64,000 nucleotides of DNA, taken from the NCBI RefSeq assembly GCF_003473485.1, contig NC_053043.1, forward strand, positions 3,420,001 through 3,484,000, given 5' to 3'. Positions within the stretch are counted from its first letter, which is position 1. Each line of letters begins with the position of its first letter. Below the pieces are notes generated by a model, which saw nothing but the letters and a program-made list of their open reading frames with translations, was not told the origin of the DNA and did no database searches. The DNA comes from Medicago truncatula. Its lineage: Eukaryota; Streptophyta; Magnoliopsida; Fabales; Fabaceae. Positions 12,293 to 22,964 of this stretch are shown piece by piece. The position numbers and the translations under genes are program-made.

Positions 12293-14116
12293 TCAATCTT
12301 CAAGCTCTATCTTGATATTTCTGATTTTGACAATTCCTTTCCCATACCTTGGTACCAAAGTAACCACAACGCTATCATCATCCTCAGCTCCCAAATCTTC
12401 CAACAAATCCGTTAATCCAACCCTTAAACAACTATTAGTCTTCTTCTTTTTGTGATCATGGGAAGAATGAGGTACATTCACAAAGCTTCCAGCAAACTCC
12501 GTATTAACTGGCTTAATCACCTTATCATCTTCATCATTAATGAAAACATCAAACTTAACACCTAAACTCTTATCAAACTCAATCCCTTCAATCACTAAAA
12601 CCTCTTCCTTTTCTTCCTTCTCCTTCTTGCTCCTTGATTTCTTTGGCCTCTTCACAATTGTACTAACAACATTATCCAAAACCAATGGACACGTAACATA
12701 ACTCCTTGAATTAATCTCACTTGCATGTGCTTCACCAATACCAAAAAAAATTCCTTGAGCAACTTCCACATTTTTTTGTATTTTTTTTCTACATGGTTTA
12801 GGTTTAGCATTTAGCCATGGAGTATCAACATCTTGATAAACATAACCTAATTTTTTTGTGTCAAGACTGTCTTTCACCTTAACCTTCACAAGATTCTTAT
12901 TCTCATCATAGAAAAGAAACTCTGATTCTAACCAATCTTTGTCTTTGAAATCTTTTCTTTTCCCACCAAGTGTTTTCCATACAGACCAAAACCTATCAAT
13001 ATTTGAATGGTGAGAGAAAAAAATAGGATCTCTAGCAGCTGCATAGAAAGTTCCCATGTTTTCAAAGTTAGGTTGCGTATTATCACCACTCCATCTATGA
13101 ACTGGTCCATGTGGAACATTCTCTATGGATCCAGCACCTGGATCGGGTTGATCACCGGCACGGTAAGAGCTTCCGAGGAATAGAGTTGAAGTTTTTCCAT
13201 TTGAGACAAGTTGTCTATACATTATAGTAAGGTTTGTGGAGATTCTTTCATTTTCATCATTTTCATCGTCACCGTCATAGTTTAAGTCTATGAGTGTTGG
13301 AGGTTGATGATTTGCATTTCGGAGTTCATCGTAAAGAGGAGATGTACGGTCGGTGTAAATGGAGGGAAATTGCATGCCATTTGGAGCGTCATAGTTCCAA
13401 AATGGTAAAGCAAAGGTTGGATCATTGATCAAGCTACCCAAGATTCTTTCATAGAAATAAAGATACCATCTATGAAAAGGAAAAAAGAGCCAAGAATTAT
13501 GAACTTGAAGATCAAGATTAGGGAAACCAACTTGGGAATATGCACCATCACAATAAGCACAATGGATGTTTGCTTGTTGTATGAAACTACGTGGATCATT
13601 GGATGGTAAGGCTTTCATGAGTTCAATGGCTTTTTTGTACTTTTGTAGATATTCATCATTGACTAAATGTGCTGCTTGTCTTACCCTTAAGGGTTGATTT
13701 GATGAAGGAATTTTGTAATTTATGATTTTTGTGGAATTTGGTGGACAACAATTAATATTGTTTGGTGTTGCACCTAAGGGTAGATCCGGTGGACCACATG
13801 TTGAAAGGTCAGGTGGGGATATTGGAGAAGCTAGGGCAAAAGGGTTAGTGGTGAAAGTACCACAAAGTCCTCCAAGGCCAATTAGAACATTCCTCCTATT
13901 TCCTACAACAATGTTTTGTGGTTCTTGTTCCTCTTTAGGGTTGTTTTGGTTACTATTATTACCACTCAATGTGATCACTTGGCGTCTTGATAATTTTCTA
14001 TGTCTAGAATATTTTTGTTGTTTTTGTGAAAATGGATAGGAAGAAGGGGAAATCTTTGAGTTGGAAGAGACATTGATTGAGTGAATGAAAGCAAGGGGTG
14101 AGATAGATGCCGCCAT
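12293..14116 (-). CDS. PPO: Chloroplast polyphenol oxidase, tandem copy 1
   Basis: Intronless, 607 aa, usual length for plant PPO. It oxidises o-diphenols (and in some members monophenols) to quinones in the thylakoid lumen. Residues 1 to about 97 are a two-part targeting peptide: a Ser/basic stromal part, then twin-Arg 'RRNVLIGLGGLCGTF' and an 'ALA' cleavage motif, as for Tat-dependent lumen import. The tyrosinase domain shows CuA ligands H185, H206 and H215, with C189 placed for the Cys-His thioether bridge. CuB ligands are H336, H340 and H370, with E332 as the likely water-keeper Glu. The residue after H336 is Gly and after H340 is Arg. 'DWL' (about 398) and 'KFDVFI' (near 530) mark the two C-terminal PPO domains, separated by a Lys/Glu-rich linker where latent enzymes are usually cleaved. 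All key residues are intact, so it should be functional. Confidence 0.95.
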   Translation of the reverse strand: MAASISPLAFIHSINVSSNSKISPSSYPFSQKQQKYSRHRKLSRRQVITLSGNNSNQNNPKEEQEPQNIVVGNRRNVLIGLGGLCGTFTTNPFALASPISPPDLSTCGPPDLPLGATPNNINCCPPNSTKIINYKIPSSNQPLRVRQAAHLVNDEYLQKYKKAIELMKALPSNDPRSFIQQANIHCAYCDGAYSQVGFPNLDLQVHNSWLFFPFHRWYLYFYERILGSLINDPTFALPFWNYDAPNGMQFPSIYTDRTSPLYDELRNANHQPPTLIDLNYDGDDENDENERISTNLTIMYRQLVSNGKTSTLFLGSSYRAGDQPDPGAGSIENVPHGPVHRWSGDNTQPNFENMGTFYAAARDPIFFSHHSNIDRFWSVWKTLGGKRKDFKDKDWLESEFLFYDENKNLVKVKVKDSLDTKKLGYVYQDVDTPWLNAKPKPCRKKIQKNVEVAQGIFFGIGEAHASEINSRSYVTCPLVLDNVVSTIVKRPKKSRSKKEKEEKEEVLVIEGIEFDKSLGVKFDVFINDEDDKVIKPVNTEFAGSFVNVPHSSHDHKKKKTNSCLRVGLTDLLEDLGAEDDDSVVVTLVPRYGKGIVKIRNIKIELED

Positions 14117-16479
14117 GGTTTAGCTAGCTATCTATCTTATATTTTTTTTTGATCGTGAAGATTTAAGACAATTTCTTAGTTCTTTTATAATGAAGTAATG
14201 AAGATATTTCTTACACTTAATGTGTACGTGTGTGGCAATGCTCCCTAAAAGAAATTAGTAACGTGGACTTAAACGTTAATTTTGACATTTAGCGAATTGG
14301 AATCGGAATTTGTTGTTTGCTAATGCATATGGTTTGAATGTTTTAACATTACCGTATCCATTTTGAGTACTACTATTGGCACCCAAAGTCCAAAATTCAA
14401 ATCAAAATAATGAAAATTCTACCCACATAGAAGTCCGAACACGTAAATAGTATTATAGTGGGCAGGTTAGCTGTGAATGGAAGTAAGAAAGATCTTTTTA
14501 CATGCGTATCTAATTTATTTGTTTGGTGTACATTAGGTGTCTATGCCCACAAATGCGGTGGTTTATTATCATTCTGCCAAAAAATAACAAGAGCTAGAGG
14601 ATAGCATACCATTTTTTAGGGTATAATTGATTGCCAAGGGTGGCCTAACACTAAATAGGGCTAATAGTGGTGGTTAAACGGGACGGTCTGATTCGTTTTG
14701 GTCAACTCTGCGATTAATCCATCTAAAAAGGGAGGGTCAACTTAAGTGATTAATTAGTATTCTTTTTCTTTTGAAGAAGAACTTAAGTGGTTTAGCTAAA
14801 ACTCTCACTTTGTACCCCTAGGGTGATAGGAGAGGTGTTCGAAGAATCGTGGTGCGATTTGAATAGATTTTAAGGTGAAAAATCATATGATCCAAAGAAG
14901 AATCATCGATCTGAATAGATTTCACCAATTAATTTTATCAGATTAATTTAGCACGGTTTAATTTAGATCAAATTTTAAATATCAAAATTATATTAAATTT
15001 TTTATTAATATTATGAAAATAACATATTTTATACAAAATATAACATACAATATATTAAAAAAAAAACATTACAAAATGACGATGATCAATTGTGTTTCAA
15101 ACATATGAAATAAAAAAAAATGTAGATTAAATTAGAAAATTAAAAACCAACATATAGTTTATTAAAATGCAATATACCATACTGATAAAAAAAAAAAAAG
15201 TATTAAAATTTATGTATGCTGTTTGGTTTTGTTGATAAAAAGGAATTTGAAGTTTGATCCGACCTAAACAGTTTTACAAAATAACATTGAAATACATTCA
15301 ATAATATTCGGTTTCGTGCAATTTTTCAGTTTTTTAGATCGATATTTGGATATGTTTAGTTATGAACACTCTCTAGCGGGAGAGTTTTAACAAATATGAC
15401 ATGAATATACATTCATATTAACTATCAAATGACCAAACCAAACATGATATATGCCCCAATTAATAATTAAAAACAATATAATAAAAAAAAAGTGGTGATT
15501 GCTATGGTTTTCTAAGGTGAAAAGAGAGAGTATTTTGTTTATGCATCATATTCTTAAAATATTAGTTTGTAATGAATATGTTTAATTCATTTTGTGTTAA
15601 CCCTCTAGTTTCCTTTTTTTTTTTTAGCAAAAAACTTTCTACTTCTTAGATAAAGTAGGTCTTGTGAATCGGAGTTCGACCGTGAATGAATATGTTTAAT
15701 TCAAATCTTCTAATTCTTCCAAAATACTCGGTAGTATTATGAATTACAGATGTATTTAGAAAAAATTAAATAAATGCATATCTTCTTATAATTTAAATGA
15801 TGTTTATATATCGTAACAATTTTTTAATAAAAAAGAATTATGCCTAGCAATAGAAGTAGTATTACATAATTGGTGAGTGAGTGCATATTTTGACCTAATA
15901 AGAGAAAAGAAGCTTTAAATTTTTGCCATAAGTAGCATTTAAGATATGAATCAAATTCCAACCCTACAACTGTGTTTTGTCCATAACTGGTCTGTGATCA
16001 CGTACCGAAGAAGATAAACACCATCAATCTCAACATATAAGGAATGAACATCTTAATTAGCAATTTTGATCAGACATAAGTGAGGCTGTTTATATTGATC
16101 ACGCCTATATATGAAAAGGTTTGTTAAGGAACAAATGCAAACCAATTGTAATCAATGACAATTAGGTCTATGGAGCCACATGTATTATTAGATTGGGATT
16201 GTATTCTAACCAATAACATGTTGGAGAGATAACCAACCGAACATGACTCCTAACCAGGCTTTTTATACAATGATCTAATACTAAGGATCCCACTCTTGAT
16301 CTTCCATCAAATTGAATTTAAGTTTTGATATACCAATTGCCGGAGAGTCTAAGGAAGTGTCAGGAGCAACAACAACCGAGAGAAACAAGAGGCCATTATG
16401 TCAACCTTGTTTGTGGAGATGGCAAAGCATTGAAATAAAAAAAAATATATCAATAATTTTATGAAAAAAAGGAACTTGG
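14117..16479. other. Upstream and intergenic region of PPO copy 1
   Basis: No gene. It contains the PPO promoter and two blocks shared with the region upstream of PPO copy 2 (about 14470-14570 and 15940-16230). The intervening part is A/T-rich with no recognised content. Confidence 0.5.
14182..14189 (-). promoter_or_regulatory. Probable TATA box of PPO copy 1
   Basis: The minus strand reads 'tataaaag' 66-73 bases upstream of the PPO start codon, a normal spacing for a plant TATA box plus a short leader. Copy 2 has 'tatataag' at a similar distance. Confidence 0.5.
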
Positions 16480-16720
16480 TAAATAAGTGTACGTTCTATA
16501 TGCCAAAGGACACTTTGAGAAAGATTTTCCAAAATGCAAGGCTTGGATTGAAAAGAAATGTATGAATGGAACGTTTTATGCCCTTTTGAATCAAACTTAA
16601 TTGATGTTCCTCATGATTTTTAGTGGCTTGATTCTGGTGCTAATACACACGCATCTAATTGTTCACGAGACATATGGAAAATGCTAACAGGTGTCTAAGT
16701 GCCCTTGCTCCAATGACACT
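16480..16720 (+). mobile_element. Ty1/copia gag-protease remnant (fossil)
   Basis: Translated pieces resemble the copia gag zinc-knuckle tail and the start of the protease ('WLDSGANTHASN'-like). No LTRs or other domains are attached. It is a small broken relic, clearly old. It sits just beyond the proximal copy of the PPO segmental duplication. Confidence 0.6.
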
Positions 16721-16753
16721 TGTTAAGAAGTTTAAAGGTCAAATGCATCTAAA

Positions 16754-17139
16754 GGTTCTTTAAGTTTTTCGTTTTTCCTAAAGTGGTCTTTAAGTTTCAA
16801 AAGTCCCAAACAAGTCCTACTAGTTTTTGAATAAGTTCAAACAAGTCCTATTGTAGATAGCATAGTTGGTAATTGCTTCCTTGAACTCATCTTTGATACC
16901 AAATCTGGCTCATAACACCCACTTAAAATTAGTCATCTTTTTAGGCATGGCAAATGGTGTATAATGCTCTTTGTTGCTATCATCTGAATCATCACCATCA
17001 TCCTCTAAAAGGACTTGTTTGAAACGATTCAAAAACTAAAATGACTTGTTTGGAACTTTTGAAACTTAAAGGATTTGTTTGAGACTTTTGAAACTTAAAG
17101 GACCACTTTGGAAGAAACGAAAAACTTAAAAGATCGACC
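16754..17139 (-). mobile_element. Short Mutator-like element carrying a transposase N-terminal fragment
   Basis: Long imperfect terminal inverted repeats: about 16754-16858 ('ttaagtttttcgttt', 'aagtggtctttaag', 'caaacaagtcct') and 17009-17139 (the reverse complement). The roughly 150-bp core, read on the minus strand, encodes acidic 'EDDGDDSDDSN', then 'FKWVL' and 'RFGIKDEFKEAITNYAI', the signature of plant MuDR-type transposase N-terminal regions. A stop codon lies between the two latter motifs and the catalytic domain is absent, so the element is non-autonomous. The inverted repeats could alternatively belong to a MITE that captured the fragment. Confidence 0.6.
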
Positions 17140-18465
17140 AAATTTAAAGTACTCCTTATGTATCTAATTTTGAATCCTTGCAAAGTGTCATGTTAGCATG
17201 ACCTTAAATAAAAATGCAAAAAGAGTAATAAAGCCTTATTCAACAATGAACTTGTTGACTCGGAGCAGTTACAACTTTTGACATATATTCGTCCCGAAAA
17301 GTCAGCCCTGAATAACAAGGCAATTTGTCTAAGACCATTATTAGCCTAGAGAACATATGATATGACAAACATGTATGCCATGGTGTTATCAAGTTTTTCT
17401 AGAAATAAGGGTAGAAAACATTGTAATAAAGGTTGCTTAATACATTTCATAAATCATGTCTAACTCATAATATTATTGTCAATGACATGCATTTGATTAA
17501 GTATGCGACTTACTTCAAATTTATTTTAAAGTCTTTTATCTTTCCCGCAATTTACTTTTTCCTGCAATTTTATCTTTCTTACACTTTACATTTATGCAAT
17601 TTAGTTTTCAAGGCATTAACATTTTCTCCATTTTAGTTTGCAAGTCAATTTAATTTCATGCACTCTACATTTTACACTTCTTCGCATGTTCATTAACTTT
17701 TTTCTAAGTTACTTTTGGGGGGCTTTTCGATTTTCATTTAGAGCGATCCCAATCAAATCAACCACATCCTTGCATGATCTTCTACAAAGTTTTTTTTGTT
17801 AATATTTATAAAATAATCGTGTAATATATATGTGCATGTGTAGATTAAAACATGGTCGTCTTAAACACTATCGAGATATTGTTTTAAAAATGGGTATATG
17901 CAAAAATTTGGAGCATCAAAATTTTAGACGCCGAGATTGATTTATACAGAAAGTTAAACCCCTAAAAATTAATATATGTGGGAATTTGGCCCCTTAAAAA
18001 CTTTGAGGTCATTTTTAATCTTAAACATTTTGGATTCCGGCAAGAACATAGTCAATAATTGGTTCGTAATTCGCTTCGCTACTTGATACGAGTTCTAGTA
18101 CACAACCCTCAAAGTATTAGGTACGAAGGAGTACATATAGTCGATACACTATTTTAATTCATGGTATGATTTAATATATTCAACGCTACATATGAATATG
18201 TTTTCAAATTATACAAATGTAAAGCCATATTTACACAGATGAAATAATCAATATAAATACAAGATACACACACATAAATATATACTGTATTTTACTGTAA
18301 GAAATACGTATATATTTACCGGTCAACACACGAGCAATATAAATACATATACTTTACCTCAAAAAATACACATACATACCATGCATACATATATCAGTGT
18401 GGTCCTCCTTCACAAAATAAAATAAACTAATACACACACACATATATATCAAGTGGTTCAAATTT
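17140..18465. other. Intergenic region between the PPO copies
   Basis: No gene. 17240-17730 has repeated 'caattta' and 'gcaattt' words and may be degraded LTR sequence of unknown family. From about 17760 the sequence matches the 3' flank of PPO copy 1 (11205 onward). 18200-18450 is rich in 'atacacacacat'-type simple sequence. Confidence 0.45.
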
Positions 18466-20292
18466 TCAACCTTCAAGCTCTATCATAATGTTTCTGATTT
18501 TAACAAGTCCTTTCCCGTACCTTGGAACCAAAGTAACCACAACACTGTCATCATCATCAACTCCCAAATCTTCCAGCAAGTCCGTTAATCCAAATCTACA
18601 ACTACTATTAATATTCTTCATTGTTTGTTCATGCAAAGAATGAGGTACATTCACAAAGCTCCCAGCAAACTCTGTATTAAATGGCTTAACCACCTTATCT
18701 TTATCATTAATAAACACATCAAACTTTACACATGCTTTCGTATCAAACACAATCCCTTCAATAACTAAAACCTCTTCTTCTTCTTCCTTCTCCTTTTTGC
18801 TCCTTGATTTTTTTGGCCTCTTCACAGTTGTACTCACCATATCATCCAAAACCAATGGAAACTTAATATCGTTTCTTGAATTAGTTAAGTTCTCATTAAT
18901 CTCACTTAGACGAGCTTTACCAGTACCAAAACTATTTCCTTGTGCAACTTCCACTTTTTTTTGTATTTTTTTACATGGTGTAGGTTTAGCATTTAACCAT
19001 GGAATATCAACATCTTGGTAAACATAACCTAATTTTTTTGTGTCAAGACAGTCTTTGACATTAACCTTAACAAGATTCTTATTTTCATCATAGAAAAGAA
19101 ACTCTGATTCTAACCAATCTTTGTCATTGAAATCCTTTCTTTTCCCACCAAGTGTTTTCCATATAGACCAAAACCTATCAATATTTGAATGGTGAGAGAA
19201 AAAAATAGGATCTCTTGCAGCTGAATAGAAATCTCCCATGTCTTCAAAGTTAGGTTGCGTATCATCACCACTCCATAGATGAACTATATTATGTGGAACA
19301 ATCTCTACGGATCCAGCACCGGGATCCGGTGCATCTCCAGCACGGTAAGGGTTTCCGAGGAAAAGTGTTGAGGTTTTTCCACCAGACACAACCTGTCTAT
19401 ACATTATAGTAAGGTTTGTGGAGATCCTTTCATTTTCATCAACTTCATCGCTATCATCGCCAGGTACATAGTTAAAGTCTATGAGTGTTGGAGGTTGATG
19501 ATTTGCATTTCGGAGTTCATCGTAAAGAGGAGATGTACGGTCGGTGTAAATGGAGGGAAATTGCATGCCATTAGGAGCGTCATAGTTCCAAAATGGTAAA
19601 GCAAAGGTTGGATCATTGATCAAGCTACCCAAGATTCTTTCATAGAAATAAAGATACCATCTATGAAAAGGAAAAAAGAGCCAAGAACTATGAACTTGAA
19701 GATCAAGATTAGGAAAACCAACTTGGGAATATGCACCATCACAATAAGCACAATGGATGTTTGCTTGTTGTATGAAATTACGTGGATCATTGGATGGTAA
19801 GGCTTTCATGAGTTCAATGGCTTTTTTGTATTTTTGTAGATATTCATCGTTGACCAAATGTGCTGCTTGTCTTACCCTTAAGGGTTGAGTTGATGAAGGA
19901 AATTTGTAATCTATGATTTTTGTGGAATTTGGTGGACAACAATTAAGACCACTGGGTGTAGCACCTGAGGGTAGATCTGGTGGTCCACATGTAGAAAGGT
20001 CTGGTGCGGATATTGGAGAAGCTAGGGCAAAAGGGTTAGCGGTGAAAGTACCACAAAGTCCTCCAAGGCCAACTAGAACATTCCTCCTATTTCCTACAAC
20101 AATGTTTTGTAGTTGTTCTTCTTCTTTAGGGTTGTTTTGGTTACCATTATTACCACTCAATGTGATCACTTGGCGTCTTGGTAATATTCTATGTTTAGAA
20201 GATTTCTGTTGTTTTTGTGAAAATGGATACATGGAAGAAGAATGGGAAAAGTTGATTGTGGATATAAAGGAAATAGGTGAGATAGATGCCAT
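18466..20292 (-). CDS. PPO: Chloroplast polyphenol oxidase, tandem copy 2
   Basis: Intronless, 608 aa, closely similar to copy 1; the stretch from about residue 137 to 273 is nearly identical. The bipartite transit peptide has twin Arg at 69-70 and ends near 'ALA' at about 91. CuA ligands are H180, H201 and H210, with C184 for the thioether bridge. CuB ligands are H334, H338 and H368, with E330 as water-keeper. It differs from copy 1 just after the CuB histidines: Asn335 (copy 1 Gly) and Leu339 (copy 1 Arg). An indel around residues 275-287 (Asp-rich loop) and the C-terminal linker also differ. 'DWL' and 'KFDVFI' motifs are present. No damage is seen, so both copies are probably expressed. 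The pair arose by tandem segmental duplication. Confidence 0.95.
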   Translation of the reverse strand: MASISPISFISTINFSHSSSMYPFSQKQQKSSKHRILPRRQVITLSGNNGNQNNPKEEEQLQNIVVGNRRNVLVGLGGLCGTFTANPFALASPISAPDLSTCGPPDLPSGATPSGLNCCPPNSTKIIDYKFPSSTQPLRVRQAAHLVNDEYLQKYKKAIELMKALPSNDPRNFIQQANIHCAYCDGAYSQVGFPNLDLQVHSSWLFFPFHRWYLYFYERILGSLINDPTFALPFWNYDAPNGMQFPSIYTDRTSPLYDELRNANHQPPTLIDFNYVPGDDSDEVDENERISTNLTIMYRQVVSGGKTSTLFLGNPYRAGDAPDPGAGSVEIVPHNIVHLWSGDDTQPNFEDMGDFYSAARDPIFFSHHSNIDRFWSIWKTLGGKRKDFNDKDWLESEFLFYDENKNLVKVNVKDCLDTKKLGYVYQDVDIPWLNAKPTPCKKIQKKVEVAQGNSFGTGKARLSEINENLTNSRNDIKFPLVLDDMVSTTVKRPKKSRSKKEKEEEEEVLVIEGIVFDTKACVKFDVFINDKDKVVKPFNTEFAGSFVNVPHSLHEQTMKNINSSCRFGLTDLLEDLGVDDDDSVVVTLVPRYGKGLVKIRNIMIELEG

Positions 20293-20345
20293 GGTTTGCT
20301 AGGTATATTATTTTGGTATTATGAAGATATAAGACTTTCATAGTC

Positions 20346-20353
20346 CTTATATA
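20346..20353 (-). promoter_or_regulatory. Probable TATA box of PPO copy 2
   Basis: The minus strand reads 'ctatataagg' about 55-60 bases before the start codon, the same location as the TATA box of copy 1. Confidence 0.5.
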
Positions 20354-20644
20354 GTGAACTATGATGAAGAAATTTCTTACACTATGTGTGACTGACGGTC
20401 CTTAATTTCCTTAAAAAATAAAACAAAAAAAAGGCTGATGGTCCCTAAAAGAAATTATTGACGTGGAAATGAACGTTTTGCTGACCTTTCAAAAAAAAAA
20501 AATTACGTTTTGCTGACATTACCAAATCGTCATCGACGGTAATTTTTTTGTTAGTTTATCATGGCTGAATTGCCATATTTTAAACAATACCACACTCATT
20601 TTTTTTCTTACTTTTTTTGTTGAAAACATTCATTTTTTATTTTT

Positions 20645-21478
20645 GAGTAAATAGTCAATTTCCCCACTAAAATTGTAAGTTTCATCAATTACCCTTTGAA
20701 ATTAACAAAACTTCAATTACCCCCTGAAATTTCACAACGTTAGTCAATTTACCCCCTCCGTCAAATTTTTCTGTTAGTGAACATGACGTTTTGCAAATAC
20801 CCCCCCTGAAGTTTTGCACTTATGTGCAAAATGCCCCCCAAACTTAAAAATTTATATTATTTTTTTCTTAAAAACAAACAATTAATAGTTAAATATTAAA
20901 ACTAACTATTAATTTTGAAATTTGGGAAAACTACATGCATATATACATCAAAATAGGCTCCAAACTGAAAAAAAAAAAATATGTATTTTTTAAAGTGACA
21001 ATAATGGGATGATTTGTGGATTAATATTGGGGGTTGTGTAGTTTAAATGGTTTGAGCAAATTGTTGAAGGAGTTGGAGGAGTTTAAAAACTAAGATGGTG
21101 AAGGAGAAAATATAAATTTAAATCTGATTATTAATTTGTTTATAATCCTCTAAAAATAATAATTTTTCTATTAGAAATAACCATTATTGTCACTTTAAAA
21201 ATACACATTTTTCCCTATTTTGATGTATATATGTATGTAGTTTTTTCAAACTCCAAAATTAATAGTTATAACTTTTAAGTTTAGGGGGCATTTTGCATAT
21301 AAGTGCAAAACTTCAGGGGGTATTTGCAAAACGTCATGTTCACTAACAGAAAAATTTGACGGAGGGGGTAAATTGACTAACGTTGTGAAATTTCAGGGGG
21401 GGTAATTGAAGTTTTGTTAATTTTAAGGGGGTAATTGATGAAACTTACAATTTCATGGGGGAAATCGACTATTTACTC
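20645..21478. mobile_element. Non-autonomous DNA transposon with ~230-bp terminal inverted repeats
   Basis: The left end starts 'gagtaaatagtcaatttccc' and the right end is its near reverse complement, finishing 'gactatttactc'. Complementarity extends through runs such as 'ttaccccctccgtcaaattt' and 'aaaacttcaggggg' (right-arm sense) and reaches into the core with 'gacaataatggga' pairing near 21183. Total length is 834 bp with no coding capacity. Flanks are T-rich and no unambiguous target-site duplication could be defined. Long TIRs suggest a Mutator-type foldback element. It lies inside the distal PPO duplication copy only. Confidence 0.75.
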
Positions 21479-21512
21479 ATTCATTTTTATTACTTAACCG
21501 ACAACCGTATAT

Positions 21513-21805
21513 TCTTCTCAAAAGTCTCATCTATCCGATTTTGGATTTGGGTTTTTTCCAATACACCCCCCTCACGCCCAGCACTTTTTCCCAATACACC
21601 CCCTCATGCCCAACACTCTTTGGGCTTGGTGCGTGAATAGGTTTAGGCGGCCCTTGAATTCGACAAGCTCTGATACCATGTTGTAATTTGGGGCCTAACT
21701 CATCCTTACAAAACCGGTTTGTAAGGTGAGGATTGCCTCCTCTGTATAAACTCTTCTCAAGAGTCTTATCTATCCGATGTGGGACTTGAATTTTTTCCAA
21801 TAATA
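21513..21805 (-). mobile_element. TRIM-like retrotransposon remnant (fossil)
   Basis: Two similar LTR-like pieces, about 21513-21585 and 21748-21805, share 'ctcatctatccgat/tcttatctatccgat'. On the minus strand the LTR-type text ends beside 'tggtatcagagc', the primer-binding site complementary to initiator tRNA-Met. No coding sequence. The element is broken; family TRIM by structure. Confidence 0.55.
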
Positions 21806-22522
21806 GCATGTAACGATAAAATGCATAGAAATATAAAATAAAATCAAAGTAATCAGAATACATAAAACTCTGGATGTGCAACGTTGTCTTCCAAGTTATT
21901 GATTAAATTTGTCATTGATTGAAATTGATCTTTTAATATGTACCAAAAGACCACCACAATGAGACATAAAAGTAAATAATGTAGCACAAGATTGCAAAAA
22001 ACACAGTGTCACACTTAAACGACAAAATCACGAAAAAAAATATGAAAGAAAATTTTGATCTATGTAAAAATCACTTATTTAGATGAGATAACAAACCATA
22101 CCACATATATAATATATCTTAAAATGCAATGTTCTAATAGTTTGATTATAAACTTGATTTGGTCAATTGGACTAATCAAGTGTTAAGTCCAATTAACTAA
22201 TAAGTGGTGTACTCTAAAGAATGTTCCAAAGAGATGTAGAACTAGATTGGTAGTATAGAGAAATGGTGTTACATGTATATAGTAGAGAGGAGTGTTTAAA
22301 ACTCTCTTGAAGTAGGTAGAATATTAACTTATAATGTGTTTAGAACTCTCCCTTGGAGCCTATAAAAAATGAAGTGCTTGTCATTTGTTAACCAAGCAAG
22401 TAAAGCAAATAATTAAAAAATTAAACAAGAAACAAAATTGAAAATAGGGAAATCAAAATTGAATTAAAACCTATAAGGCATAATTTTAGACCTTTATAAA
22501 CATAGAAATTGGAGGACTGAAG

Positions 22523-22964
22523 TGCTCGTTTGTTATAAATTTTTTTAAAATAGATTTTTCTAGTGTAATATGTTTTTGTTATAATTTTTTTAACATAAAT
22601 TTTCAAGAAAAGCTTCAAATGAAAAATTCATTTGAATAGTTTATCTTAAAATGTCATTCTAAGTATTTCATCATTTTGTTATAAAATTTTGTAAAAATAT
22701 CTAAAAGAAAAAAGTTATTCCAAATAGTTTTTCATAAAAATCATTTTTGAAAGATGTCATTTTGAAAAAACATGTGGTTTTTATTATGTAAAATCTTGAA
22801 CAATGAATGTTTAAGTTAGTGAATGTCAAAATCTCTTTTTTAACATATTATAAAATAAGTTTGAAATAACTTCTTCTATTTTTTAGTACATTTCCAAAAA
22901 AAATCTATTTTTACAAATACAAAGAAAAATTTATTTTTTTAAAATCTAAAACAAACGGGCCATA
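22523..22964. mobile_element. MITE-like element with 'cgtttgtt' ends
   Basis: The left end 'gctcgtttgttataaatttt' is roughly complementary to the right end 'aaatctaaaacaaacgggcc'. The core is A/T-rich with complementary 'aaaatgtcat' words. No coding capacity and no clear target-site duplication. It may be hAT-related. Confidence 0.4.

Larger units (their letters stand above)
11205..16300. repeat. Segmental duplication, proximal copy (carries PPO copy 1)
   Basis: Three non-coding blocks besides the PPO gene have partners in the distal copy in the same order. (1) 11205-11290 matches 17800-17950 ('tgtatatgtgcatgtgt' in each). (2) 14470-14570 matches 23430-23540 ('cacaaatgcggtggtt' versus 'cacaaatgcagtggtt'). 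(3) 15940-16230 matches 23995-24310 ('ttgatcacgcctat' versus 'ttgatcacgcctac', then 'ggattgtattctaaccaata' in both). The left edge touches the 3' end of the Pro-rich gene. Boundaries are approximate. Confidence 0.7.

Noticed and set aside
13722-14039. Plus-strand frames over both PPO transit-peptide regions
   Set aside because: They are shadows conserved only because the two PPO copies are paralogous; no independent signal.
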